Source of the DNA: Acidobacteriota bacterium
Lineage (GTDB): Bacteria; Acidobacteriota; Vicinamibacteria; Vicinamibacterales; UBA2999
Length of the DNA stretch: 41,397 nt
Reading direction: 5' to 3'
Assembly (NCBI GenBank): GCA_947465645.1
Contig: CANIBQ010000043.1
Span: 1-41,397, forward strand
Position 1 is the first letter of the stretch. The number at the start of each line of letters is the position of its first letter. The notes beneath the pieces were generated by a model, which made no database searches, had not been told where the DNA came from, and saw only the letters and a list, made by a program, of their open reading frames with translations. The translations under genes were made by a program, and so were the position numbers. Positions 1-7,740 of this stretch are shown here, in pieces.

Positions 1-162
1 CTCGCTCAGCACTTGCACTCACTCGTGATGTTTCAGCGGTTGGCGATTTCGAGCGGGTACGGTTGGAAGCGTTTCCTGAACATGGTCGATCAGGTACTGC
101 CTAAGAAAGACGCGACGATGTTGCTGCCCTTTATCGAGCCGGACCCTTCTTCCACCGACTAG
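1..162 (+). CDS. C-terminal end of an unrecognised protein (partial)
   Basis: A reading frame is open from the first base of the window to a TAG at 160-162 and gives 53 residues. The visible part contains a mixed helical stretch with SSGYGWKRFLNMVDQVLP and an acidic, Ser/Pro-rich tail. No domain can be recognised from so short a piece. It converges on the minus-strand small basic protein, and the two coding ends overlap by about 30 bases. The start lies outside the window. It could be a chance open frame, but it has no stop over its whole visible length and ends in a typical disordered tail. Confidence 0.4.
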   Translation, partial: LAQHLHSLVMFQRLAISSGYGWKRFLNMVDQVLPKKDATMLLPFIEPDPSSTD

Positions 163-409
163 CGGCAGCCTTCCGCGCAATCTCAGACCGGCGTTTCTTC
201 GACAGGCTGTCCGCCCGCGCCTTGCCGCCTTTGGATGCGCCCAGCTTGCTCAGGGCCACGGCGGCAGGGTTCCGGGTGTCTGGCTCTGGATCTGGGAGCG
301 GTGATCCGTCCAGGCGTTCCCCGATAGCCTGCTCAACTACACGCCTAGCAACCGCCGTAAAATCTCGGTCGGCAGCTTTCGATTTCGGCTTGCTTGCTCG
401 GGAAGGCAC
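131..409 (-). CDS. Small basic protein with GGKARA / RRSEIARKAA tail
   Basis: This 92-residue protein is strongly basic. The first half is disordered and Pro/Asp-rich. The second half carries a Gly-Gly-Lys-Ala-Arg segment followed by KKRRSEIARKAAASRWKK. That tail resembles a short motif seen at the end of many small uncharacterised bacterial proteins, which suggests nucleic-acid binding, but no function is established. The start is GTG at 409, because an in-frame stop lies three codons upstream. No clear ribosome-binding site is visible. It stands alone on the minus strand between an unknown plus-strand gene end and a GC-rich hairpin. Confidence 0.55.
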   Translation of the reverse strand: MPSRASKPKSKAADRDFTAVARRVVEQAIGERLDGSPLPDPEPDTRNPAAVALSKLGASKGGKARADSLSKKRRSEIARKAAASRWKKGPAR

Positions 410-486
410 ACAACATCATCGCACGGGCGAACGGCCTTCGCGAGTCAGCAGATTTTCAAACTGACCCACTACCGGCGCTTGCGGGG

Positions 487-515
487 CCCCCGCCGCGCAC
501 GCGTGCGCGGTGGGG
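487..515. terminator. Strong GC hairpin downstream of the tsaB-rimI-DUF465 run
   Basis: Bases 493-510 form a perfect 18-base palindrome. It is extended by a G-T pair and four C-G pairs on the outside, giving about a 14-pair stem. It lies about 30 bases past the stop of the DUF465 gene. There is no T-tract on either side, so it is a terminator-like or transcript-stabilising hairpin rather than a classic intrinsic terminator. Confidence 0.45.
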
Positions 516-545
516 TGCTATGTCGTGTGTCTGTCGTGAGAGTCG

Positions 546-785
546 CTACGACACGTGACTATGCGCGTACTCGCGCGCGATCTCCTCCATGCGGTCTTTG
601 CATGCGAGTTTCTTCTTTTTGAGGGTGACTTCTTCGATTTGTTCGGAATCTGAGAGGTAGTGCTTTTCGAGGAGCTGGTGGAGGCGATCTTCCAACTGGT
701 GGTGCTGCTCTGCGAGGCTGCGGTAGGTCTCGTGGCTCTGCAGCAAGAGCCCCCGTGCTACTTCGTGCGTATCCGCTGCGTTCAT
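546..785 (-). CDS. DUF465 / YdcH-like small coiled-coil protein
   Basis: This 79-residue protein is predicted to be almost entirely helical, with a His/Glu-rich first helix and then SDSEQIEEVTLKKKKLACKD, the characteristic turn and basic second helix of the DUF465 (YdcH) family. Family members are about 60-80 residues and have no well-defined biochemical role. The start at 785 is preceded by AAAGGAGG at ideal spacing, so it is preferred over longer in-frame extensions that run back through rimI. It is the third gene of a minus-strand run after tsaB and rimI and begins 76 bases past the rimI stop. It contains one Cys and ends in HSHVS. Confidence 0.75.
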   Translation of the reverse strand: MNAADTHEVARGLLLQSHETYRSLAEQHHQLEDRLHQLLEKHYLSDSEQIEEVTLKKKKLACKDRMEEIAREYAHSHVS

Positions 786-861
786 AGCCGCCCCTCCTTT
801 ACTGAAGAAGGTGACACCGTTCGTACAACCAGGCGAACCATAGCACACGGTCGACGGCGCT

Positions 862-1329
862 TCAAGCGACCGGGCTGGCCACCTCATCACGCCAGAGAAT
901 GAGCGCGTCCTCCACGGGATTCGAGTAGTAATTCCGCCGCGTCGCGGCCACGTAGAAGCCCAGCCGTTCGTACAGGCGCCGCGCGCCCTCGTTCGACGCG
1001 CGCACTTCGAGCGTCGCCCGCCGCGCCCCGAGGTCCCTGGCTTCGGCAAGGACGTGATGCAGCAGCGCCGTGCCGATCCCCTGCCCGCGGAAGCGGGGGC
1101 GCATCGCCAGGTTGTTAATGTGGATCTCGTCGAACACGAGCCAGAAGGCGCAGAAGCCCGCGACCAGGCAATCCGGGGTGCGGACGACGAGGATGTGGCA
1201 GACAGACCGGTTCTGCAGCTCCCAGGCATACATCTCGCGCGTCCAGGGATTGGTGAACGACTCGCCTTCGACTTCGAGGATGCCATCGAGGTCGGACTCG
1301 CCGTCGAGCGCCTCGATCCAGTAGCGCAT
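862..1329 (-). CDS. rimI: Ribosomal-protein-alanine N-acetyltransferase-like GNAT protein
   Basis: A 155-residue GNAT acetyltransferase. RimI acetylates the N-terminal alanine of ribosomal protein S18 using acetyl-CoA. The acetyl-CoA loop is visible as RPRFRGQGIGTALLHHVL around residues 75-93, followed by the typical LEVRASNEGARRLYERLGF motif in which ASN and the YERLGF segment mark the RimI branch. The N-terminal ESFTNPWTREMY segment is also RimI-like. The chosen start (ATG at 1329) lies 4 bases after the tsaB stop. A longer frame to 1413 would run into tsaB and adds a non-homologous Arg-rich leader. The tsaB-rimI pairing is a common bacterial arrangement and supports the call. The exact substrate in this organism is inferred. 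Confidence 0.85.
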   Translation of the reverse strand: MRYWIEALDGESDLDGILEVEGESFTNPWTREMYAWELQNRSVCHILVVRTPDCLVAGFCAFWLVFDEIHINNLAMRPRFRGQGIGTALLHHVLAEARDLGARRATLEVRASNEGARRLYERLGFYVAATRRNYYSNPVEDALILWRDEVASPVA

Positions 1330-1333
1330 CAGT

Positions 1334-2053
1334 TCAGACGGCGCTCCGCGTGCCTGCCGAGCCGGAGCCGTCAGGCGACGGCGGGCGTCGCACGTAAATG
1401 GCACGAATGGCATGTGGCGGCGGCAGATGCCCGGCGCGTGCCGCCTCGGTGGCCAGCCGCGCGATCGTGCCGGCCAGCGGTGGCATCACGGGGTCGGCGA
1501 GCGCCGCGCTGCCGTGCGCCGCGCGAATCGCATCGGCAGAGGTGCCAGCGCCGTCCCCGATGAACAGCGTCGGCACCCCCGAGAGCCGACGCAGCAGATC
1601 GTCCGGGTGCGCGACGGCCGGTGGTTCCACCTCCACGCCGCCCTCGTAAAGGGACGCGTAGACCTCCCCGCGCCAGGCGTCGATCCAGGTGGCAACCCGT
1701 ACGCTGTGCACTTGTGCACTGTGCACTGGCACCTGTGCACTGTGCACTTGAGCATGGAGCGCATCCAGCGCCGACACGCCGATCAGCGGCTTCCCCGCCG
1801 CGAACGCCAGTCCCTGCATCGTCGCGATCCCGACCCGGAGTCCCGTGAACGAGCCGGGACCGATCGACACGGCATAGATATCGATGTCTGCGAGCGTGAG
1901 CCGCTCATGCTCGAGCAGCGTCACGAGGTCGCCGGGCAGCCGGGCCGCCTGCGGCCGTGACGCGTCGCTCACCTGCTCGCGCAGCACGCGGCCGTCGCGC
2001 GCCAGCGCGCAGCTTCCCTCGCGGGTGGTCGTATCGAGCGCCAAGACGAGCAT
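1334..2053 (-). CDS. tsaB: tRNA t6A37 threonylcarbamoyl transferase subunit TsaB
   Basis: A 239-residue ASKHA-fold protein. TsaB is the non-catalytic partner of TsaD and TsaE in making N6-threonylcarbamoyladenosine at tRNA position 37. Diagnostic segments are MLVLALDTTT at the start, IGPGSFTGLRVGIATMQGLA near residues 66-85, and WIDAWRGEVYASLYEGG further on. An in-frame extension to 2077 exists, but the MLVLALDTT start matches the family. It also has a -10-like TATTAT just 5 bases upstream, suggesting a leaderless transcript. Oddly, between the GVSALDAL helix and the WIDA strand lies a 15-20 residue HAQVHSAQVPVHSAQVHS insert encoded by a short tandem repeat. The gene is divergent from mutS, with 27 bases between starts. 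Confidence 0.88.
   Translation of the reverse strand: MLVLALDTTTREGSCALARDGRVLREQVSDASRPQAARLPGDLVTLLEHERLTLADIDIYAVSIGPGSFTGLRVGIATMQGLAFAAGKPLIGVSALDALHAQVHSAQVPVHSAQVHSVRVATWIDAWRGEVYASLYEGGVEVEPPAVAHPDDLLRRLSGVPTLFIGDGAGTSADAIRAAHGSAALADPVMPPLAGTIARLATEAARAGHLPPPHAIRAIYVRRPPSPDGSGSAGTRSAV
1704..1748. repeat. Tandem TGTGCACT micro-repeat inside tsaB
   Basis: Five imperfect copies of an 8-base unit (TGTGCACT), itself containing the palindrome GTGCAC, sit in frame inside tsaB. On the tsaB strand they encode a VHSAQ-type repeat peptide. The insertion falls in a surface loop between conserved core elements and does not shift the frame. Confidence 0.75.
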
Positions 2054-2058
2054 GCGAG

Positions 2059-2064
2059 ATAATA
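2059..2064 (-). promoter_or_regulatory. -10 box (TATTAT) of tsaB, leaderless arrangement
   Basis: TATTAT reads on the minus strand 5 bases before the tsaB ATG at 2053. There is no Shine-Dalgarno and no room for a leader. The overlapping plus-strand GATAAT (2058-2063) could serve mutS. No convincing -35 box is visible. Confidence 0.4.
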
Positions 2065-2080
2065 GCAACCACTCCACCTC

Positions 2081-4726
2081 ATGTCGTCCACAACATCAGT
2101 CACTCCGGCGATGCGGCAGTACCTCGACGCGAAGCGTCAGCATCGCGACGCCATCGTTTTTTTCCGGATGGGCGACTTTTACGAGATTTTCTACGAAGAC
2201 GCGCTGGTAGCTGCACGCGCGCTCGAGCTGACGCTGACCTCGCGCTCCAAGGACGCGGCCGGCGGCGGGATTCCGATGTGCGGGATCCCGTTCCACGCGC
2301 TCGACGGTTACCTCGGGAAGCTGGTGAAGAAGGGCTTTCGCGTCGCCATCTGCGAGCAGGTCGAGGATCCGAAGAAGGCAAAGGGGCTGGTCAAGCGCGA
2401 GGTCGTCCGCGTCGTCTCGCCAGGCACGCTGACCGACGCCAGCTATCTCGAAGCGCGCGAGCCGGCCTACTTGATGTCGATCGTCGCGTCGGCTGCTTCC
2501 ACAGGCGAGACAACGAACCTTGAACTCGGTGTCGCTTTAATCGATCTCTCCACCGGTGAGTTCACCACGGCGGAATACCGCGGTGCTGATGGACTCCAGG
2601 CACTGGCCGACGAGATCGCCGTCCTCCGGCCGCGTGAGGTGGTCCTGCCCGCCGAATCGACCATCGCCGGGAGCCTCCCCGACCTCGCGCGCCTGCAGGT
2701 GCCGGTGACCACCACCGAAGGCTGGAGCTTCGAACCCGAGGCGGCCCGCCGCACGCTGCTCGATCAACTCAAGACGCACGGCCTCGAGGGGTTCGGCCTC
2801 GACGGCCACGGCGTGGCGGTGCAGGCGGCGGGAGGCCTCCTCGCCTACCTGCGCGACACGCAGAAGGTGGCCCTCGCCCACGTCCGCACGATTGCCTACA
2901 AGGCGGCGGCCGACTGCCTCGTCATCGATCCGATCACCCTCAAGCACCTCGAGATCGTCGTCGGCAGCGAAGGCACGCCGCAGGGATCGCTGCTGCACGA
3001 GATCGACCGCACGATCACCTCGATGGCGGGCCGGATGCTTCGCGGATGGCTGCTGCGTCCCCTGCGATCGCTGGAGCGCATCCGGGATCGGCTCGACGCG
3101 GTCGAGGAGCTCGCCTTCCGGGCCACCGACCGCGGCAAGTTCCGCGAGACCTTGAAATCGGTGCAGGACCTCGAACGCCTCGTCGCCCGCACGGCGCTCG
3201 GCACCGCCGGCCCACGCGACCTCGTGTCGCTGCGCATGTCGCTCGCCGCCGTGCCGCGCGTCAAGATGGTGCTGCAGGACGTCCAGGCCCCGCTCCTCTG
3301 CAGCCTCATCGCCGAGCTCGACGACCTGGCCGACGTGCGCGACCTCATCGAGCGGACCCTGATCGACGAGCCGCCCGCCTTCGCGCGCGACGGCGGCTTC
3401 ACGCGCGACGGGATCGACCCCGATCTGGACGAGGTCAAGACCATCAGCCGGTCCGGACGCCAGGTGATCGCCGACATGGAAGAGCGCGAGCGGGCGCGCA
3501 CCGGCATCAACTCGCTCAAGGTCCGGTACAACCGCGTGTTCGGCTATTACATCGAAATCTCGAAGTCGAACCTGCACGCCGTGCCCGACGATTACCAGCG
3601 CAAGCAGACGATTGCCGGCGGCGAACGCTTCACGACGATTGCGCTCAAGGAGTACGAGGAGAAGGTGCTCGGCGCCGACGAGCGGATCCTGGCGCGCGAG
3701 CTGGAGATCTTCGAGGCGCTTCGCAGCAGGGTCGCCACCGAGTCGCCCCGCATCCAGGACACGGCGCGCGCGCTCGCGACGCTGGACGTCCTCGCCGGCC
3801 TGGCCGAAACCTCTGCGGTCGCCAACTTCACCAAGCCGCACGTGCACGAGGGCGACGAGTATGTGGCGACCGACGCGCGCCACCCTGTCGTCGAGCGCTT
3901 CGCGGATGCGTTCGTGCCCAACGACATCGATCTCAACGGCGGTGCGCGGCAGTTGATCATCCTGACCGGCCCCAACATGGGCGGCAAGTCGACCTACCTC
4001 CGCCAGACCGCGCTCATGCCCATCCTGGCGCAGATTGGATCGTTTGTCCCCGCCCGCGACGCCAAGGTGCCGATCGTCGACCGCATCTTCGCGCGCGTCG
4101 GCGCCTCCGATAACATCGCCCGCGGCCAGTCCACCTTCATGGTGGAGATGCAGGAGACCGCCAACATCCTGCACACCGCCACCTCGCAGAGTCTCGTCGT
4201 GCTCGACGAGATCGGCCGCGGCACCTCCACCTTCGACGGCCTGAGCATCGCGTGGGCCGTGGCGGAGCACCTGGCCGGCAACGAGAAGGCGCGGCCGAAG
4301 ACGCTCTTCGCCACGCACTACCACGAGCTCACCGATCTCGCCGACGCCATGCCCGGCGTCGTCAACGCCCACGTCGCCGCGCGCGAATGGAAGGACGACA
4401 TCATCTTTCTCCGCAAGATCGTGCCGGGCCGGTCCGACCGCAGCTACGGCATCCAGGTGGCGCGGCTCGCCGGCCTGCCGGCCTCCGTCGTCGGCCGCGC
4501 GAAGGAGATCCTGCTCGGCCTCGAGCACGACGAGCTGTCGCGCGGCGGCCGCCCGACGCTCTCAGGTGCGCCCAGCGACGTACAAACCGAGCAGCTTGGT
4601 CTTTTCGCCACCCGGAGCGATGATGAGATCACGCAGCGAATCAAGGCCGTGGACATCGACGATACGACTCCGAGACAGGCGCTCGAGCTGCTCGCCGCCC
4701 TGAAGAAGCTGGCTGACACGGCATGA
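2081..4726 (+). CDS. mutS: DNA mismatch repair protein MutS
   Basis: An 881-residue MutS, the usual length. It recognises mismatches and small loops in DNA and couples this to ATP-driven clamp sliding. The N-terminal mismatch-binding domain has the Phe-x-Glu motif in FFRMGDFYEIFYEDA (about residues 27-41). The connector, lever (IDRTITSMAGRMLRGWLLRPL) and clamp domains follow. The C-terminal ATPase has Walker A GPNMGGKST around residues 630-638, Walker B LVVLDEIGRGTSTFDG, and ATHYHELT. The start ATG at 2081 matches the family, although no strong ribosome-binding site is visible. Its last four bases overlap the start of the downstream lipoprotein gene (ATGA), so the two are probably co-transcribed. 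No mutL is present in the window. Confidence 0.97.
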   Translation: MSSTTSVTPAMRQYLDAKRQHRDAIVFFRMGDFYEIFYEDALVAARALELTLTSRSKDAAGGGIPMCGIPFHALDGYLGKLVKKGFRVAICEQVEDPKKAKGLVKREVVRVVSPGTLTDASYLEAREPAYLMSIVASAASTGETTNLELGVALIDLSTGEFTTAEYRGADGLQALADEIAVLRPREVVLPAESTIAGSLPDLARLQVPVTTTEGWSFEPEAARRTLLDQLKTHGLEGFGLDGHGVAVQAAGGLLAYLRDTQKVALAHVRTIAYKAAADCLVIDPITLKHLEIVVGSEGTPQGSLLHEIDRTITSMAGRMLRGWLLRPLRSLERIRDRLDAVEELAFRATDRGKFRETLKSVQDLERLVARTALGTAGPRDLVSLRMSLAAVPRVKMVLQDVQAPLLCSLIAELDDLADVRDLIERTLIDEPPAFARDGGFTRDGIDPDLDEVKTISRSGRQVIADMEERERARTGINSLKVRYNRVFGYYIEISKSNLHAVPDDYQRKQTIAGGERFTTIALKEYEEKVLGADERILARELEIFEALRSRVATESPRIQDTARALATLDVLAGLAETSAVANFTKPHVHEGDEYVATDARHPVVERFADAFVPNDIDLNGGARQLIILTGPNMGGKSTYLRQTALMPILAQIGSFVPARDAKVPIVDRIFARVGASDNIARGQSTFMVEMQETANILHTATSQSLVVLDEIGRGTSTFDGLSIAWAVAEHLAGNEKARPKTLFATHYHELTDLADAMPGVVNAHVAAREWKDDIIFLRKIVPGRSDRSYGIQVARLAGLPASVVGRAKEILLGLEHDELSRGGRPTLSGAPSDVQTEQLGLFATRSDDEITQRIKAVDIDDTTPRQALELLAALKKLADTA

Positions 4727-6261
4727 ACACTCGGACTTTGGGCTTTGGGCTCTGGGCTCTGGCGCTTCTGGGCGCCGGATGCGCCGGTTCGCAGGCGTCC
4801 GACTCAGACGCCGACGTCGTGTCGGTGGTGATCAGCGCGTCCCCCAACAACTTCGACCCGCGCATGGGGACTGACGCCAACTCCCAGCGCGTGCACCAGC
4901 TCGTCTACAGCCAGTTGATGACCGTGGACGACCAACTGCGGGTCGCGCCGGGACTGGCCGCCCGCCTCGACAACCCCGATCCGCTGACCTACATCGCGCA
5001 CCTTCGCCACGGCGTGAAGTTTCACGACGGCCACGAGCTGACCTCGAAGGACGTCGTCTACACCTTCGGCAGCTTTCTCGATCCCGATCTCGTGTCGGCG
5101 CGCAAAGGCGCGTACCGGATGCTCGAATCGGTCACGGCGCTGGACGACTACACCGTCGAGTTCAGGCTGAAGGAGCCCTTCGGCTCGTTTCCCATCCAGC
5201 TCGTGATGCAGGTCGTGCCCGACGGCGCGGGCGAGTCGCAGCGCACGTTTCCGATCGGCACGGGACCCTACCGGTTCGTCCGCTACCTGGTAGACGAGGA
5301 GGTGGCTCTCACGGCCTTCGAGGGCTACTGGGACGGGCTGCCGCAGAACGCCGGGATCGTGCTGAAGATCAACCCCGACGAGACCATGCGCGGGTTGGAG
5401 CTGCGGAAGGGGACGGCGGATCTCACCGTCAACGACGTGTCACCCGACATCGCGTACGAGCTGCAGAAGCGCGGCGGGCTGAACATCGTTCAGGGCCAGG
5501 GCGTTGACTACGTCTACATCGGCCTGAACATGCGCGACCCGATCTTCGCCGACAAGCGCGTGCGGCAGGCCATCGCCTACGCGATCGACCGCGAAGCGAT
5601 CGTCAAGTACCTGCGCCGCGGGCTGGCGACAGCGGCCGTCGGCGTGCTCTCCCCGGTGGCGTGGGCGTTCGAGCCGAACGTGAATCCGTTCAACCACGAC
5701 CTTGCGAAGGCGAAGCAGTTGCTCGACGAGGCAGGCTACACGGATCCGGACGGGGATGGTCCCCTGCCGAGGCTGCGCCTCTCGCTGAAGACATCGACCG
5801 ATGAGTTCTTCCGCCTGCAGGCCACCGTCATCCAGCAGGATCTGGCGAAGGCCGGCATCGAGGTCGAGGTCCGCTCCTACGAGTTCGCCACCTTCTACGC
5901 CGACGTGCTCAAGGGCAACGTGCAGATGTACCAGTTGCAGTGGGTGGGCGTGACCGACCCCGACATGCTGCGCCGCGTCTACCACTCCGAGCAGATCCCG
6001 CCCGTCGGCTTCAACCGCGCGTACTACAAGAATCCGGAGGCCGATCGGCTGATCGACCTGGCGACGACGGCGGAGACGGATGAAGAGCGGAAGAAGTATT
6101 ACAGCGACGTGCAGAAGCTGGTGGCCGAGGACGCGCCGTACATCAGCCTCTGGTACAAGACCAACGTCGCGGTGATGCGTCCCGGCATCACGGGGATGCG
6201 CCTGTCGGCGCAGGCGGACTTCCTCAGCTTGAAGGACGTGAGCAAGGCGGTAGCTCGGTAG
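4723..6261 (+). CDS. Peptide/nickel-type ABC transporter substrate-binding lipoprotein
   Basis: A 512-residue extracytoplasmic solute-binding protein of family 5 (OppA/DppA type). The signal peptide ends in a lipobox LGAGC at about residues 16-20, so it should be an acylated lipoprotein. The mature part opens with the typical SASPNNFDPRMGTDANSQRVHQLVYSQL. It also has LRHGVKFHDGHELTSKDVVYTF, GTGPYRFVRY, and NMRDPIFADKRVRQAIAYAIDREAIVKYLRRG. It overlaps mutS by 4 bases. No permease or ATPase genes are nearby, so it is an orphan binding protein whose transporter must be encoded elsewhere, or it has another role. The signal peptide is encoded by a heptamer tandem repeat. Confidence 0.92.
   Translation: MNTRTLGFGLWALALLGAGCAGSQASDSDADVVSVVISASPNNFDPRMGTDANSQRVHQLVYSQLMTVDDQLRVAPGLAARLDNPDPLTYIAHLRHGVKFHDGHELTSKDVVYTFGSFLDPDLVSARKGAYRMLESVTALDDYTVEFRLKEPFGSFPIQLVMQVVPDGAGESQRTFPIGTGPYRFVRYLVDEEVALTAFEGYWDGLPQNAGIVLKINPDETMRGLELRKGTADLTVNDVSPDIAYELQKRGGLNIVQGQGVDYVYIGLNMRDPIFADKRVRQAIAYAIDREAIVKYLRRGLATAAVGVLSPVAWAFEPNVNPFNHDLAKAKQLLDEAGYTDPDGDGPLPRLRLSLKTSTDEFFRLQATVIQQDLAKAGIEVEVRSYEFATFYADVLKGNVQMYQLQWVGVTDPDMLRRVYHSEQIPPVGFNRAYYKNPEADRLIDLATTAETDEERKKYYSDVQKLVAEDAPYISLWYKTNVAVMRPGITGMRLSAQADFLSLKDVSKAVAR
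4735..4764. repeat. Heptamer tandem repeat (TTTGGGC / TCTGGGC) encoding a signal peptide
   Basis: About four copies of a 7-base unit TTTGGGC/TCTGGGC occur at the 5' end of the lipoprotein gene and encode the hydrophobic core of its signal peptide (TLGFGLWALALLG). A very similar GGCTCTG/GGCTTTA array lies at 7020-7047. Confidence 0.7.
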
Positions 6262-7017
6262 CTACCCCTTCAGCGACTCCAGTTCCATTCGCGCTTCCGC
6301 GGTGTACGGCGACGTCGGGTGCTCGTCCACCACCTGCGTGAACGTCTTCTTCGCTTCTTCCGAGTTGCCCTTCGCCACGTAGGCGTGGCCCAGTTCCATC
6401 AGGATCGCGTCCTTCGGCAGCGTGTCGTCGGTGCTGGCCGCGAGCTCTTTCCACGTCACGATCGCCGCGTCGAGCTGCCCGGCGCGCATCTGCGTGTCAG
6501 CCTTGCCCATCTTTGACATGCGGCCGTAGAGCGTGTCCGCGCCCGCCCGCGTCGTCACATCGTCGAACGCCGCCACCGCTTCGTCGTGATTGCCGAGCGC
6601 GGCCAGTGCCGACGCGTAGTGGTAGCGCGCGGTGATGCCCGACTCGGTGTCGGGGTAGCCGTCCGCAGCCGCCTTCAGCTTCGGCAGCGCTGCCGTGAGC
6701 TTCGCGGCCTCCGACGGAAACGACCCGACCGCGGCGATCGTGGCCGCCGCGGGCACTTCCCCCGGTGCCGCGCCGGCGGCACTCGACGGAATCACCCGCG
6801 CGTTGAGCGCCACCATCCCATCCGCCAGCGCCTGCTCCGCCGCGACACTGCTCTGGCGCTGCCAGAGCGAGATGCCGGCGATGCCGATGACGACGAGGAG
6901 GACGACGATGGCGAGGCCAACGAGCTGCCCACGACGGTTGTCGACAAAATCGCGAGCGGCGCCAATCGAGTGCGCCAGCTCGTTTTCCTTCAGATGGTGA
7001 CGTTCTTTGCGTTTCAT
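6262..7017 (-). CDS. YfgM-like membrane-anchored tetratricopeptide protein
   Basis: A 251-residue protein with a basic cytoplasmic N-terminus (MKRKERHHLKENELAHSI), one membrane segment at about residues 33-52 (GLAIVVLLVVIGIAGISLWQ), and a helical C-terminal part with TPR-like repeats such as ARYHYASALAALGNHDEAVAAFDDV and ILMELGHAYVAKGNSEEAKKTFTQVVDEHP. This layout matches the TPR_21/YfgM family. In Escherichia coli YfgM associates with SecYEG and periplasmic chaperones; that role is inferred here. It converges on the lipoprotein gene with no bases between the two stops. The heptamer repeat array lies directly upstream of the start. Confidence 0.8.
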   Translation of the reverse strand: MKRKERHHLKENELAHSIGAARDFVDNRRGQLVGLAIVVLLVVIGIAGISLWQRQSSVAAEQALADGMVALNARVIPSSAAGAAPGEVPAAATIAAVGSFPSEAAKLTAALPKLKAAADGYPDTESGITARYHYASALAALGNHDEAVAAFDDVTTRAGADTLYGRMSKMGKADTQMRAGQLDAAIVTWKELAASTDDTLPKDAILMELGHAYVAKGNSEEAKKTFTQVVDEHPTSPYTAEARMELESLKG

Positions 7018-7019
7018 AT

Positions 7020-7047
7020 AGGCTCTGGGCTTTAGGCTCTAGGCTGA
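7020..7047. repeat. GGCTCTG heptamer array between TPR gene and tRNA
   Basis: Four imperfect copies of a 7-base unit (GGCTCTG, GGCTTTA, GGCTCTA, GGCTGAT) sit directly upstream of the TPR-protein start and just past the tRNA 3' end. The unit is the same as in the signal-peptide repeat of the lipoprotein gene. Confidence 0.65.
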
Positions 7048-7056
7048 TTTTGGCTC

Positions 7057-7133
7057 TGGCGTCCCCGGACAGATTCGAACTGTCGGCCTCGCGCTTAGGA
7101 GGCGCGCGCTCTATCCATCTGAGCTACGGGGAC
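7057..7133 (-). tRNA. tRNA-Arg (anticodon CCT)
   Basis: On the minus strand a complete cloverleaf is visible. The acceptor GTCCCCG pairs with CGGGGAC. The D arm is GCTC...GAGC and the anticodon stem is CGCGC/GCGCG around the loop CTCCTAA, giving anticodon CCT (reads AGG). The T arm contains the GTTCGAATC signature. The discriminator is G, and the CCA end is encoded in the DNA (7057-7059). It lies between the TPR gene and apt, and a family A palindrome follows on its 5' side. Confidence 0.95.
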
Positions 7134-7149
7134 GAACCCCTCATTGTAA

Positions 7150-7179
7150 CCACGGTCCGGCTGAAGCCGGACACTACGC
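7150..7179 (+). repeat. Palindromic element family A, copy 1
   Basis: Stem GTCCGGC, loop TGAA, stem GCCGGAC, preceded by CCACG and followed by ACTACG. It lies between the tRNA 5' end and the apt stop. Other copies are at 13161, 29123, 29573 and 33184. Confidence 0.8.
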
Positions 7180-7222
7180 ACGGCAGGGACACGCGATGCG
7201 AAGCTCACGGGGCTGAACACCG

Positions 7223-7735
7223 CTAGTACTTCAGGACGGAATAGACGCTCTCGCCTTCGAGCTTGGCCTGGCCGTTCAGGAACAGCAGCTCGATGAGAAA
7301 CGCCAGGCCGTGCAGCTCCCCGCCCAGTTTTCTTACGAGCTGCGAGGCGGCGGCCGCCGTGCCGCCCGTGGCCAGCACATCGTCCACGATCAGCACGCGC
7401 TGCCCTCTCTTTACGGCGTCCTCGTGGATTTCGAGCGCGTCGGTGCCGTACTCCAGAGCGTAGGTTTCCTTGATCGCCTTGGCCGGCAGCTTCCCCGGTT
7501 TGCGGATCGGGATGAAGCCGGCGCCGATGCGTGCCGCGACCGCGCCGCCGAGGATGAACCCGCGGCTCTCGATCCCGATCACCACGTCGATGCCCTGATC
7601 CACATACGGCATCGAGAGCGAGTCGATCGTGGTCTTGAAGCCCGTCGGATCGCGCAGGAGCGTCGTGATGTCGTAGAACAGGATTCCCGCCTTCGGGAAG
7701 TCCGGAACGGAACGGATGTGCTGTTTGAGATCCAT
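7223..7735 (-). CDS. apt: Adenine phosphoribosyltransferase
   Basis: A 170-residue enzyme that salvages adenine to AMP using PRPP. The start [30 protein letters not shown] is the canonical Apt N-terminus. [32 protein letters not shown] carries the substrate loop, and [17 protein letters not shown] is the PRPP-binding motif at about residues 119-135. A longer in-frame extension upstream runs through acyP in another frame and is not supported. It begins 5 bases after the acyP stop, so acyP and apt are probably one transcript. Confidence 0.96.
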   Translation of the reverse strand: MDLKQHIRSVPDFPKAGILFYDITTLLRDPTGFKTTIDSLSMPYVDQGIDVVIGIESRGFILGGAVAARIGAGFIPIRKPGKLPAKAIKETYALEYGTDALEIHEDAVKRGQRVLIVDDVLATGGTAAAASQLVRKLGGELHGLAFLIELLFLNGQAKLEGESVYSVLKY

Positions 7736-7740
7736 GAGTC

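Noticed and set aside
2537..4528. A 663-residue frame antisense to mutS
   Set aside because: A shadow of mutS codon bias with no recognisable domain.
7133..7222. Possible integration site next to tRNA-Arg
   Set aside because: No integrase and no repeat of the tRNA end in the window. The only special sequence nearby is a family A palindrome.
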